This document shows, piece by piece, positions 17,943-26,405 of a stretch of DNA of 64,000 nt. The DNA lies in assembly GCA_019750335.1 (NCBI GenBank), contig JAIEOQ010000006.1, positions 186,001 to 250,000 on the forward strand. Direction: 5' to 3'. Below the pieces are notes generated by a model. It had not been told where the DNA came from and ran no database searches. It saw only the letters and a program-made list of their open reading frames with translations. The translations under genes and the position numbers were made by a program. The DNA comes from Candidatus Obscuribacterales bacterium. GTDB lineage: Bacteria; Cyanobacteriota; Vampirovibrionia; Obscuribacterales; Obscuribacteraceae. Within the stretch, counting starts at the first letter, position 1. Every line of letters begins with the position of its first letter.

Positions 17943-18369
17943 AACCTATGAATGGACGATGCTTAGTGCTTTAGGCGGAGAGATGCTTGAAGTGCGACCG
18001 GGCTATGCAAAAGGACGTTTGCCGTTAACCGATCAAGTGAAACAACCGACCGGTGTTTTTCATGCCGGTTCAATTGTCACTTTAGCCGACGAGGTTGCTT
18101 CTGCAGCGATTCACGGTGGACCGGTTAATGCCGATACCTTGAAAGGACGACTCTTTCCTTATTCGGTTCAATTAAGCGTCAATTTGATTACCAATGATCC
18201 CGACGGTCCTTTGACAGCCGAGTCAAATGTAGTGCGTGAGGGCGGCTTGACTATAGTCGACACGGTTGTAACTACGGCAAGCGGCAAAACGGCGGCTCTT
18301 ATGCGTAGCGTGCACAAAATGGTCGATCTGGATAAGCAAGGACCGCACAAGCGAACGAGCAAGAGTTAG
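17935..18369 (+). CDS. PaaI-like hotdog-fold thioesterase
   Basis: A 144-residue cytoplasmic protein with the hotdog signature GVFHAGSIVTLADEVASAA and a C-terminal strand pair (SNVVREGGLTIVDTVV, GKTAALMRSVHKMV). Such PaaI/YbgC relatives hydrolyse acyl-CoA or aryl-CoA thioesters; specificity is not predictable. It overlaps the esterase gene by 8 bases, so the CPBP protein, esterase and thioesterase form one operon. Its 3' end overlaps the convergent small gene by four bases. Confidence 0.8.
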   Translation: MTKTYEWTMLSALGGEMLEVRPGYAKGRLPLTDQVKQPTGVFHAGSIVTLADEVASAAIHGGPVNADTLKGRLFPYSVQLSVNLITNDPDGPLTAESNVVREGGLTIVDTVVTTASGKTAALMRSVHKMVDLDKQGPHKRTSKS

Positions 18370-18602
18370 TCAAGAGACTTGCGAAAAGCCGCACAATGTT
18401 GGATGAATTCAGACCATTCAGGCACTTCCGGCTGAGGCTGAACTTTTTCCGGCAATACGCTCCACAACTCAGGTAAATACCAGCAAAGATCGTGTCCCTT
18501 TTGGTCGCGCTGGGCGCGAATGGCGTCACGTAGCTTCTGTGCTTCGGCACGCAAGCTGTCCATATCCATTGCTTGTAAATCGGAGTCTAATTTCATGTGC
18601 AA
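18366..18602 (-). CDS. conserved small protein of unknown function
   Basis: A protein of up to 78 residues. The core LRAEAQKLRDAIRAQRDQKG, then HDLCWYLPELWSVLPE, resembles short proteins found in many bacteria as a helix of LRxxIRxHRD type followed by CWxxxxxLxxxLP. The best start may be an internal methionine (MDMDSL). No function is known to me. It stands alone on the minus strand between the thioesterase and the molybdenum-cofactor operon. Confidence 0.6.
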   Translation of the reverse strand: MHMKLDSDLQAMDMDSLRAEAQKLRDAIRAQRDQKGHDLCWYLPELWSVLPEKVQPQPEVPEWSEFIQHCAAFRKSLD

Positions 18603-18687
18603 AGTCTAGCAGCAGCAGCGTCCTGGCAGCAAGACAAGCTAAATTAGCTGGCTGTAATGATGGTATGATCAAGCAGAGGTTCCAATC

Positions 18688-18933
18688 GTGACTAAAGAGA
18701 TTAAGATCCGCTATTTCGCTCTTTTGAGAGAAGAGAGCGGTTTATCTGGGGAAACCCGTCGTACTTCTGCAGTTACTTTAGCCGCTCTTTATGATGAATT
18801 GAAAAAGGAGCACAGTTTTAGCTTGCCGCTGACCAGCTTACGTGTAGCTGTAAATGACGAGTTTGTGGCTTGGGACTCTCCGGTGCAAGAATCGACGGAG
18901 ATTGTTTTTATTCCTCCGGTTGCTGGTGGGTAA
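18688..18933 (+). CDS. moaD: molybdopterin synthase sulfur-carrier subunit MoaD
   Basis: An 81-residue ubiquitin-like protein ending in the obligatory diglycine (FIPPVAGG). Its C-terminal glycine is adenylated by MoeB, converted to thiocarboxylate and used by MoaE to insert sulfur into cyclic pyranopterin monophosphate. It is the first gene of the cofactor operon, two bases before the MoaE fusion. It begins with ATG? no: the open frame begins at a GTG-type start (GTGACTAAAGAG) following AGAGGTTCC, which serves as ribosome binding site. Confidence 0.92.
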   Translation: MTKEIKIRYFALLREESGLSGETRRTSAVTLAALYDELKKEHSFSLPLTSLRVAVNDEFVAWDSPVQESTEIVFIPPVAGG

Positions 18934-18935
18934 TC

Positions 18936-20450
18936 ATGAAATTTTTCTCCTCGCTACCGCTTGATATAGCGCAACTGCAAAGCGAAATGAACAATAGCGG
19001 AGCCGGAGCTTTTGCTTCTTTTGAAGGACGAGTGCGTGACCATAACGAAGGCAAAAAAGTGCTTCGACTGGAGTATGAGGCGGCTGAGCCTCTGGCAATT
19101 AAAGAGTTGTCTGCAATTTTTAGCGAAGCGAAAAAACGATATGGCGTGATCGAAATTCAAGCTAAACATCGAATCGGAAGCCTGGCTATTGGCGAGCCGG
19201 CTGTTTGGGTTGGAGTTTTAGCGGCTCACCGTAAAGAATCCTTTCTGGCTTGTCGTTATCTGATTGATCAAATAAAGCATCGAGTGCCGATTTGGAAAAA
19301 AGAGCATTATGTCGATGGCAGCAGCAGTTGGGTTAACTGTACAGCTTGTACTTCGACTGAGCCGGAGTTGAATGAAACTCAATTTTATAGCCGTCAAGTT
19401 GCTTTGCCAGCTATTGGTGAGACCGGGCAAGAAAAGCTGCGAAATGCGCGTGTTCTTGTTGTCGGTGCCGGCGGCTTAGGCAGCTCGGCAATTCTCAATT
19501 TAGCTGGCGCCGGTGTTGGACGGATCGGTATTTGTGATTCGGATTTAGTTGAAGTTAGCAATTTACATCGTCAAATCATTTTTACTGCCGATTCAATCGG
19601 GCAACCAAAAGCACAAACTGCTGCTGAAAGAGCGGCTCAACTCAATCCGTTTATTTCGGCTGTTGCACATAATTTGCGGATCACGACAAGCAATATCCAT
19701 TCATTATTGGCTGATTATGACCTTGTCCTTGATTGTTCGGATAATCTGGAGACAAAGCTGCTTTTAGCTGATGCGGTTCATCTATTTAGAAAAACTTTGG
19801 TGCAAGCAAGCATTTATCAATATGAAGGACAGCTTTTAGCTTACGATCGCGACAGAGGCGGGCAGTGCCTGCGTTGTTTGTGGGGCGACTCATTGCTTGA
19901 AAAACAGATCAAGTCTTGCGCCGAGGCTGGTGTTCTCGGGGCAACAGCCGGTGTGTTGGGTTCAATGCAGGCAATGGAGACAATCAAAATTATTTGCGGC
20001 TTGGCGGGAACGCTTTTTGACCGGCAAGTATTGTTTGATCTTTCCAGTTACGAAACACGTTGTTTGAAAGTAACTAAAAGGCTGAACTGTTCACTTTGCG
20101 GAAAGAACCCAAGTATAAAAGAGCTCGCTTCGGATAGTGCTGATCTGGAAATAAATCTGTCTACGCTTTCGCCTGCTTTACGTTCCACGATCTGCCTGGT
20201 GGATATTCGCGAAAGCCATGAGTTGGAACATCATCCTTTACCGGAAAGTATGAATGCAATGCATTCTCCGGGAGGGCGAGATTTGGTTTTGGATTCTCAG
20301 ACAAAATATGTTTTTGTTTGTCAAGGTGGGGTGCGCAGCAAAAGTGTAGTTGAGTCTTTGCGTCGGAGCGGTTATAGAGAAGTATATTCAGCCGCCGGTG
20401 GCGTAGAAGGGTTAGCAAGGCAGGGACGTCATGAATGTTTTAGTCGATAG
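18936..20450 (+). CDS. MoaE-MoeB-rhodanese triple fusion
   Basis: A 504-residue protein joining three molybdenum-cofactor activities. Residues 1 to about 140 are molybdopterin synthase large subunit MoaE (GRVRDHNEGK, HRIGSLAIGE, AHRKESF and the catalytic lysine region KHRVPIWKKE). About 145-390 is a ThiF/MoeB adenylating enzyme (VVGAGGLGSS, zinc pairs CLRC and CSLC, and CAEAGVLG with a candidate catalytic cysteine). The C-terminal 95 residues are a rhodanese domain with active-site loop VCQGGVRSKS. It would adenylate MoaD, load sulfur on it and use it in one polypeptide. The start is the ATG two bases after moaD; the 3' end overlaps moaA by 20 bases. Confidence 0.92.
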   Translation: MKFFSSLPLDIAQLQSEMNNSGAGAFASFEGRVRDHNEGKKVLRLEYEAAEPLAIKELSAIFSEAKKRYGVIEIQAKHRIGSLAIGEPAVWVGVLAAHRKESFLACRYLIDQIKHRVPIWKKEHYVDGSSSWVNCTACTSTEPELNETQFYSRQVALPAIGETGQEKLRNARVLVVGAGGLGSSAILNLAGAGVGRIGICDSDLVEVSNLHRQIIFTADSIGQPKAQTAAERAAQLNPFISAVAHNLRITTSNIHSLLADYDLVLDCSDNLETKLLLADAVHLFRKTLVQASIYQYEGQLLAYDRDRGGQCLRCLWGDSLLEKQIKSCAEAGVLGATAGVLGSMQAMETIKIICGLAGTLFDRQVLFDLSSYETRCLKVTKRLNCSLCGKNPSIKELASDSADLEINLSTLSPALRSTICLVDIRESHELEHHPLPESMNAMHSPGGRDLVLDSQTKYVFVCQGGVRSKSVVESLRRSGYREVYSAAGGVEGLARQGRHECFSR

Positions 20451-21414
20451 TTTCGGCAGAGAACATACTTATTTGCGCATCTCGGTTACTGATCGCTGCA
20501 ATTTGCGTTGCATATATTGCATGCCTGCCGAAGGTATTGAGCTGCGGAAAAAAGATCAATTGCTCAGCTTTGAAGAGATTGAGCGTGTCGCTCGTGTTTT
20601 TGTTGAAATGGGAGTCGATAAAATCCGTATTACCGGCGGCGAACCGTTGGTTAGAAAAGATCTGGAAGAGCTTGTTCTTAGGCTTTCAGCGCTTCCCGGT
20701 TTAAAAACATTAGCTTTAACTACAAATGGTGTGTTGCTCAAAGAAAAGATTGAAGTACTGAAAAGAAACGGTTTGCAAGCTTTGAATATCAGTCTCGACT
20801 CTTTGAAAAAAGAACGATTTCGAGAGCTGACTCTGCGAGACGACTGGGATAAAGTGATGTCCGGCATTCTTGCTGCCGAGGCTCTTGGCTTTGAAAAGTT
20901 GAAATTGAATGTAGTAATTATTCGCGGTAAAAACTGTGATGAAATAGTAGATTTTGTCGAATTTGTTAAAGACAAAGCACTGAATGTGCGCTTTATCGAA
21001 TATATGCCTTTTAAAGACAATCAGTGGAATGGCGATGGTGTTTTTACTTATGCTGAAATGCAGCAAAAAATTGCTGAACATTATGAACTGATTCCTTTAT
21101 TCGGAGAGCCTTCCGAGGTTGCTAAAAATTTTGGTATAAAAAACCACAGCGGCACTGTCAGTTTTATTAGTTCAATGTCGGATAGTTTTTGCGCCTCGTG
21201 TAATCGTTTGCGTATGTCGGCTGATGGAGCGATAAAATCTTGTTTGTTTTACGAACCGGAGATCAATATTCGTGAAAAATTACGTGCTGGCTGTACCGAC
21301 AAAGATTTGCAAGAGATGATACTTTACGCTTTGAAAATGAAGCCTGAAGCCCATCCGCCAATGGAAGAGCTGGCTGCCATGTCTAACCGGGCCATGGTTG
21401 AAATTGGAGGTTGA
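20431..21414 (+). CDS. moaA: GTP 3',8-cyclase MoaA
   Basis: Radical SAM enzyme that starts molybdenum-cofactor synthesis by cyclising GTP. The N-terminal cluster motif CNLRCIYC (C23, C27, C30) binds SAM; the C-terminal CASC with a third cysteine 13 residues on binds the second 4Fe-4S cluster and GTP. The protein ends in diglycine, as active MoaA does. At 327 residues its length is normal. It is followed three bases later by moeA. MoaC, which acts next, is not in the window and must be elsewhere. Confidence 0.96.
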   Translation: MNVLVDSFGREHTYLRISVTDRCNLRCIYCMPAEGIELRKKDQLLSFEEIERVARVFVEMGVDKIRITGGEPLVRKDLEELVLRLSALPGLKTLALTTNGVLLKEKIEVLKRNGLQALNISLDSLKKERFRELTLRDDWDKVMSGILAAEALGFEKLKLNVVIIRGKNCDEIVDFVEFVKDKALNVRFIEYMPFKDNQWNGDGVFTYAEMQQKIAEHYELIPLFGEPSEVAKNFGIKNHSGTVSFISSMSDSFCASCNRLRMSADGAIKSCLFYEPEINIREKLRAGCTDKDLQEMILYALKMKPEAHPPMEELAAMSNRAMVEIGG

Positions 21415-21417
21415 GCC

Positions 21418-22662
21418 TTGCTTTCTTACGAAGATGCTTTGGCAATCATCCTGGATAGCATACGTACTCTTCCGCAAAAACGTTTGCCTCTGGACAAGCT
21501 TTTAGGAAGCGTAACTGCCGAGCCGATAGTTGCACATTATGATCTGCCTCATTTTGACAATTCGGCAGTGGATGGTTACGGGATCCATATCACAGATTTG
21601 GAGCAACTTTCTCAAAGTGCGACTCTTACTCTGTCCGTACAAAATGAAATTCGGGCCGGAGATAATTCGGCTGCAGTTTTAGTTCCAGGTTTTGCTTGCA
21701 AAATATTTACCGGAGCGGCAATTCCTCATGGGGTTGAAGCTGTGATTATGCGTGAATTTTGCCAGGAAGAAGATGAGAAAGTAACACTCAAAAAAGCTGT
21801 TTCTATTGGCGAGAATATACGCCGAAGAGGCGAAGAATTTTTACGCGGACAGCAAATTCTGCCAGAAGGGGTTCGCATTACACCGCCGGTAATTGGCTTG
21901 CTTGCTTCTTTAGGACAAGCATCATTTGTTGTGTCCAAAAAACCAACTGTAGCTGTAATTTCAACAGGAAATGAACTTGTAAAACCGGGCAAGCATCTTG
22001 AAGCCGGACAAATTTATGATTCCAACTCTTTTGCTTTAAGAGCGGCACTTGAGTCTTTGGGAGTGGATGACTTTTTGCCTTTGCATTGTCGCGAAGATTT
22101 GAATGAAACAAGAAAAACTTTGAAATTGGCTATGGATTTTGCCGACATAATTATCACTGCTGGCGGTGTCTCGGTCGGTGATCACGACTATGTAAAACAA
22201 GTTTTTGAAGAGTTAGGCGTAAAAACCTTGGTTTATAAAGTAGCGATTAAGCCCGGTAAACCGGTTTATTTTGGTTGCGCCGAAAGACGACGAGGCGGTA
22301 GCAGACAGTATATTTTTGGTTTGCCCGGCAATCCGGTTTCGGCTCTGGCAACTTTTCATCAATTTGTAAAACCGGCCTTGCTTAAACTGTCAGGACAAAC
22401 GAGTAAGTCGATCAACCCGCCGTCACAAGTGACTGCCAAGCTGACAAAAAAAATGCGCAAAACGGCCGGTCGGCTTGAATTTGTCAGAGCAGTCCTTGAA
22501 AAAACAGAGCAATCTCTTGTTGTTACACCGGCTGTTGGACAAGGTTCGCATATGCTTGGCGGTTTATGTCAGGCTAATGGGTTGATAGTTTTTCCCGCTG
22601 ACAAAGAGAAGCTTGAAGAGGGGGAGATGGTGGTGGTAAATATTTTATCGTGGAGTTGTTAG
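21418..22662 (+). CDS. moeA: molybdopterin molybdotransferase MoeA
   Basis: Inserts molybdate into adenylated molybdopterin. The 414-residue protein has the MoeA N-terminal part (VDGYGIH, PGFACKIFTGAAIPHGVEAVIM), the MogA-like domain (VISTGNELVKPG, QIYDSNSFAL, TAGGVSVGDHDYV) and the C-terminal GLPGNPVSALATF. It starts with TTG at 21418, supported by GGAGG a few bases upstream inside the end of moaA. No separate MogA/MoaB is seen here. It is the fourth gene of the cofactor operon and is followed six bases later by a phosphatase. Confidence 0.95.
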   Translation: MLSYEDALAIILDSIRTLPQKRLPLDKLLGSVTAEPIVAHYDLPHFDNSAVDGYGIHITDLEQLSQSATLTLSVQNEIRAGDNSAAVLVPGFACKIFTGAAIPHGVEAVIMREFCQEEDEKVTLKKAVSIGENIRRRGEEFLRGQQILPEGVRITPPVIGLLASLGQASFVVSKKPTVAVISTGNELVKPGKHLEAGQIYDSNSFALRAALESLGVDDFLPLHCREDLNETRKTLKLAMDFADIIITAGGVSVGDHDYVKQVFEELGVKTLVYKVAIKPGKPVYFGCAERRRGGSRQYIFGLPGNPVSALATFHQFVKPALLKLSGQTSKSINPPSQVTAKLTKKMRKTAGRLEFVRAVLEKTEQSLVVTPAVGQGSHMLGGLCQANGLIVFPADKEKLEEGEMVVVNILSWSC

Positions 22663-22668
22663 CTATCG

Positions 22669-23202
22669 ATGAGTGACACTTTTGCTAATGCCGTAAATCA
22701 AGCGGCTTTTGTTATAAGTAACTTGCGTTTGATTTCACCGCAACTGGTCGGTGGTAGTCAACCAGATTTGGATGGTTTGAAGCTTTTGAAAAAAGCAGGC
22801 GTGAAAACAATAGTCAATTTGCGCTATGCGGCAAAATCAAATGCAACGGCTGGTGGCTCAAGCTTCTTGCGTAACCGTGGTGATGACGATGAAATAGATG
22901 AGGAGCAAGAGAATTGTCGTTTGCTTGATCTTAAATTCGTCAATATTTCTATGCAAAACAGCAGTGCGCCGGCTACAGCTAGTCTAGACAAATTTATTTC
23001 GCTGTTTGCCGAGCCGAATAATTTGCCGATTTATGCTCATTGTTTGCACGGGCAGGAACGAACCGGCTTAATGCTTGCGGCTTATCGACTAAAGATTGAA
23101 GGTTGGACGGTGGAAGCTGCTTACGAAGAGATGTTGAAATATGGCTTTGATCCGGGGCGTACTGTTCTCAGCGATGTTTTGTTCAAGTATGCCGGTACTT
23201 AG
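22669..23202 (+). CDS. dual-specificity/tyrosine-type phosphatase
   Basis: A 177-residue protein with the cysteine-phosphatase signature HCLHGQERTG (nucleophile C125, arginine R131) and an upstream KTIVNLR strand typical of DSP-like bacterial phosphatases. It would dephosphorylate phosphotyrosine, phosphoserine or a phosphorylated small molecule. It carries an acidic loop (GDDDEIDEEQ, about 71-80). It follows moeA by six bases and is probably co-transcribed, but a role in cofactor synthesis is not established. Confidence 0.8.
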   Translation: MSDTFANAVNQAAFVISNLRLISPQLVGGSQPDLDGLKLLKKAGVKTIVNLRYAAKSNATAGGSSFLRNRGDDDEIDEEQENCRLLDLKFVNISMQNSSAPATASLDKFISLFAEPNNLPIYAHCLHGQERTGLMLAAYRLKIEGWTVEAAYEEMLKYGFDPGRTVLSDVLFKYAGT

Positions 23203-23619
23203 TTAAACTGCCGTCCACAAAAAGAGTTTCTTATTTTGACCTTGTGCTTGTTGGCACAAAGATACTAATTCGGAAAGCACATTGTTTATTTGTTCAAGAC
23301 AAGAATCAGGCTGCAGAAGCCAATCGTCTGTCTCCTGCCATTGATTTGCGTATTCGGTGAAGTTGTTTGGGGGCAGAGCCGTCAGTATTTTAACCAGAGT
23401 GTTTGATACGGCATAGATCCAAGGACCTTCCGGACTGTCTTCCCGGGCTGGATTTATGTATTCTTTATCGAAAATTATTTCCCAATCCATCCCGGTAAGA
23501 ATGCCTTCCAGTGTACAAAGCATAACTAAATCGATAGTGACGGCATCCTGACGATTGAATCTTTCAATCATTTGAATGTCGCTATCGCTGGCCACAAAGA
23601 AGTCTTTGAGAATCGACAT
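23203..23619 (-). CDS. hypothetical protein of 138 residues
   Basis: A small acidic cytoplasmic protein beginning MSILKDFFVASDSD and rich in tryptophan and glutamine (NQWQETDDWLLQ). No signal peptide, membrane segment or motif is evident, and I do not recognise the family; the opening resembles small proteins of many bacteria that start with a short FF(V/C)(A/V)S(D) pattern. It converges on the phosphatase gene with stops back to back, and is transcribed divergently from the ferredoxin-like gene. Confidence 0.6.
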   Translation of the reverse strand: MSILKDFFVASDSDIQMIERFNRQDAVTIDLVMLCTLEGILTGMDWEIIFDKEYINPAREDSPEGPWIYAVSNTLVKILTALPPNNFTEYANQWQETDDWLLQPDSCLEQINNVLSELVSLCQQAQGQNKKLFLWTAV

Positions 23620-23684
23620 AGAATAATCATATCCTACTTACCTTCTCATATTAAAGAGAGTAAACCTGGCTGTTAAATATGGTC

Positions 23685-23719
23685 AAAGAGGCAAAAAATG
23701 AGGACTTTTGTGCCTCTTT
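23685..23719. other. 9-bp stem hairpin between divergent genes
   Basis: AAAGAGGCA at 23685-23693 pairs perfectly with TGCCTCTTT at 23711-23719, and A/T pairs can extend the inner stem. It looks like an intrinsic terminator, yet the genes on both sides are transcribed away from it. It may end an unannotated short RNA or be a leader or operator structure for the ferredoxin-like gene. Confidence 0.5.
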
Positions 23720-23780
23720 CAGGTTGTGAATAGGTTGATTCTCATTTGCCTTTTTGAGAGAAAGTCTCAATAATAATCTT

Positions 23781-24071
23781 ATGTCTTCCAAAATCAAAGT
23801 TTTAGTTTGCACCGAGGGTAAACATTGCCGCAAAAAAGGCGGCAAAGATGTTTATTGTCGTCTTGCCGAACAATGCCAAACTCTAGGTGTAGAAGACAAA
23901 TTTTCGATCAAAAAATCGGATTGTCTTGGTCGTTGCGGCCGTGGTCCGGCAGTCAAAATCAAAGGATTCAAGCTAGCCTATGGGCGTGTTGAACCAGGCG
24001 ATTGCAAAAGTATTTTGAAAAATTTGCTCAAAGCACGAAAAGCTTTGAAAAGAGAATTGGTTAAGAGCTGA
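23781..24071 (+). CDS. thioredoxin-like [2Fe-2S] ferredoxin
   Basis: A 96-residue protein with four cluster-type cysteines in the thioredoxin-like ferredoxin pattern: VCTEGKHC with a nearby YC, and later SDCLGRCGRGP. The fold is that of NuoE-type and (2Fe-2S) ferredoxin domain proteins carrying one cluster for electron transfer. The start is the ATG at 23781; the longer frame has no support. A basic tail (LKARKALKRELVKS) ends the protein. Its stop abuts the bioB stop with no gap, so the genes converge. The redox partner is unknown. Confidence 0.8.
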   Translation: MSSKIKVLVCTEGKHCRKKGGKDVYCRLAEQCQTLGVEDKFSIKKSDCLGRCGRGPAVKIKGFKLAYGRVEPGDCKSILKNLLKARKALKRELVKS

Positions 24072-25052
24072 TCAGCAGCAGACTGCTTCTTTCGCTTTAA
24101 CCGGTTCTAAGGGTTTAAGCCCAAGTATGCTGAACATTTCTTTGTCGGCATCAAACTCCGGATTGGCTGTAGTCAGCAATTTCTCGCCGGTAAAGATTGA
24201 GTTAGCGCCGGCTAAGAAGCATAAAGCTTGTTCGCTTGCTGACATATTTACGCGACCGGCTGACAGTCTGACCATTGATTTCGGCATGATCAAGCGAGCT
24301 GTGGCAATCATGCGCAACATTTCCCAAATTTTTACTTGGGAGCGATCAGCCAGCGGTGTCCCTTCTACAGAGACCAGAGCGTTTACCGGTACTGATTCCG
24401 GATGCTCCGGCATAGTAGCTAAAGTGTGGAGCAAATCAATGCGATCGCTGTCAGCTTCGCCCATACCGATGATGCCGCCGCAACAAACAGTAATCCCGGC
24501 AGAACGTACGTTGGCCAATGTTTGCAAACGATCCTGATAAGTTCTGGTTGTGATGATCTCTTTGTAGAAATTTTCACCGGTATCCAGGTTGTGGTTGTAA
24601 GCTGTGACGCCGGCTTCTTTTAAGGCTACAGCCTCATCTAGCCCAAGCATGCCGAGGGTGACGCATACTTCCATATCTAACGATTTGACTCGACGTACCA
24701 GTTCAAGCACATCTTGAAACTGTTCGTTATTTCTTACTTCGCGCCAAGCTGCGCCCATGCAAAAGCGTGAACTTCCGGCTTCTTTAGCCAGCTTAGCTGC
24801 TGCGTATACAGTGTCCGGATGGAGCATTTTTTCTGCTTTGACAGTAGTGTCATAGCGCGCCGATTGTGGGCAGTATGAGCAATCTTCCGAACAACCGCCG
24901 GTTTTAACTGAAAGAAGAGTGCATTGCTGAACTGCTTGCGGATCGTGATGACGACGATGCATGCTGGCTGCTTGGTAGATCATGTCTAGCAGAGAGCCGT
25001 TATAAATTTGGGCGATCTCTTCTTTGGTCCAGTCGTGGCGTACGTCGGTCAT
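24072..25052 (-). CDS. bioB: biotin synthase
   Basis: Radical SAM enzyme that inserts sulfur into dethiobiotin, the last biotin step. SAM-cluster cysteines are C54, C58 and C61 (CSEDCSYC). The 2Fe-2S ligands are recognisable in SSRFCMGAAWR, VCVTLGML and ITVCCGGI. At 326 residues its size is normal. The start is the ATG at 25052, with AGAGGAT upstream; a 14-codon longer frame is unlikely. It lies 6.6 kb away from the rest of the biotin genes on the same strand, separated by htrA, the giant coiled-coil gene and a DUF6891 gene. No BirA-type operator is visible upstream. Confidence 0.97.
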   Translation of the reverse strand: MTDVRHDWTKEEIAQIYNGSLLDMIYQAASMHRRHHDPQAVQQCTLLSVKTGGCSEDCSYCPQSARYDTTVKAEKMLHPDTVYAAAKLAKEAGSSRFCMGAAWREVRNNEQFQDVLELVRRVKSLDMEVCVTLGMLGLDEAVALKEAGVTAYNHNLDTGENFYKEIITTRTYQDRLQTLANVRSAGITVCCGGIIGMGEADSDRIDLLHTLATMPEHPESVPVNALVSVEGTPLADRSQVKIWEMLRMIATARLIMPKSMVRLSAGRVNMSASEQALCFLAGANSIFTGEKLLTTANPEFDADKEMFSILGLKPLEPVKAKEAVCC

Positions 25053-25131
25053 ACTTGAAATCCTCTTTGTCCGGCCAAATAATGGCTGGAGCATTATGCC
25101 AGAGGGGTTTTCAATCTGCCAGACAAACTAT

Positions 25132-26325
25132 CTAACCCGGTTCACTCGCGGATAAATCCGGTAACTCTTCGTAATTGCCGATTTTTACTGTAACCGGCAC
25201 TAAAGATTGTCCGCGTAAAACCAGTATGTTTAGCGTTTCTCCTGGTTTATGTCCGCGAACGAGATCTTGTACATCTTTGGAACTGGCAACTGTTTTGCCG
25301 TTAACTTTCTGAATAACGTCGCCCTGGCTTAATCCGGCTGTTTCAGCTGGACTGGACGGTTCCACTTTAGCGACTACAACACCTTGTGTTGTAGCTGGCA
25401 AACCCATAAATTTAGCTAGTTTTTCATCCATGTCTTGCATGGCTATACCGATGTAAGCATGCGGAGTTGAGCCGTTTTTAATCAAATCGTTCATGATCTG
25501 CTTGGCTACGTCCACCGGTATGGCAAAACCGATGTTCTGACCGTCGCCGCGAATAGCAGTATTGATTCCAATAACTTCGCCTGAAATATTCAATAAAGGG
25601 CCGCCGGAGTTGCCTGGATTAATGGCTGCATCGGTTTGAATTAGATCAACGCTGTGCAAATTGGAGATTGAACGACCAAGAGCGCTAACGATGCCGAGTG
25701 TAACTGTTTGGCTGAGTCCGAGCGGGCTGCCGATGGCGATTGCCCAATCGCCTGGACGCAGTATTTTACTATCCCCAAGCTTAGCGGCTTTCAATCCCTG
25801 GGCATCGATTTTTACTAAAGCTAAATCGGTATAGCGATCTTTGCCGACTATTTTGCCGACAAATACACGTTTGTCGCTCAAAGTTACTTTGATTTCGTCA
25901 GCTTTTTGCACTACATGATTGTTAGTCAGGATATAGCCGTCTTCGCGAATAATCACGCCGGAACCGGCGCCGTGACTTTCATATTTGCGTGGCGGCATTT
26001 GATTGTGATAAGGATCGAGTCTGTCCAGAAACGGGTCGGCTCCCAGTCCGAACTGACGAAAAGGATTCATATTAGCTACGGTGACACTACTGCGGGTGTC
26101 AATATTGACCACCGAAGGAGTGACAGCGGCTGCGATGTCGGCAATGACATTTGGACGATCCCCAAGCAACGGTGTTTTGCTGATTGGCAAACTTTCTTGC
26201 GGTGTTGGGGCCGGCAGAACCGGCTTCTCGTGCCAAAAATAATGACCGGCATAAAATGATCCGGCTATAGCCAGTCCAAGAATCAGCCCGGAGGCAATTG
26301 CAGGAAAAGAAAATTGACTGTTCAT
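25132..26325 (-). CDS. HtrA/Deg-type S1C serine protease
   Basis: A 397-residue periplasmic quality-control protease anchored by an N-terminal hydrophobic segment (about 10-27). The catalytic triad is H137 (NNHVV), D167 (YTDLALV) and S240 (NPGNSGGPL). A single PDZ domain follows (about 285-375: YIGIAMQDM, SSPAETAGLSQGDVIQKVNGK). This is the DegS/DegQ-like one-PDZ architecture common in cyanobacteria and relatives. It is preceded by its own upstream region and followed by bioB after about 80 bases, so it may read into bioB. Confidence 0.93.
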   Translation of the reverse strand: MNSQFSFPAIASGLILGLAIAGSFYAGHYFWHEKPVLPAPTPQESLPISKTPLLGDRPNVIADIAAAVTPSVVNIDTRSSVTVANMNPFRQFGLGADPFLDRLDPYHNQMPPRKYESHGAGSGVIIREDGYILTNNHVVQKADEIKVTLSDKRVFVGKIVGKDRYTDLALVKIDAQGLKAAKLGDSKILRPGDWAIAIGSPLGLSQTVTLGIVSALGRSISNLHSVDLIQTDAAINPGNSGGPLLNISGEVIGINTAIRGDGQNIGFAIPVDVAKQIMNDLIKNGSTPHAYIGIAMQDMDEKLAKFMGLPATTQGVVVAKVEPSSPAETAGLSQGDVIQKVNGKTVASSKDVQDLVRGHKPGETLNILVLRGQSLVPVTVKIGNYEELPDLSASEPG

Positions 26326-26405
26326 TTTTCTAGTTTGTGTAGGGGATCTATAACTTGCTTATAACGCAAAATGATCTTTTCAGGCAATTGTTTTTGTAGT
26401 TTTAA

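Noticed and set aside
20556..21020. 154-codon minus-strand frame inside moaA
   Set aside because: Antisense shadow of a certain gene, with low-complexity Ser/Phe content.
23736..23746. Fur-box-like TGATTCTCATT before the ferredoxin-like gene
   Set aside because: Only about 12 of 19 positions of a Fur consensus fit and symmetry is poor; not strong enough to call.
25053..25131. BirA operator upstream of bioB
   Set aside because: Looked for TTGTAAACC and its inverted partner; not present here or before the bioF operon.
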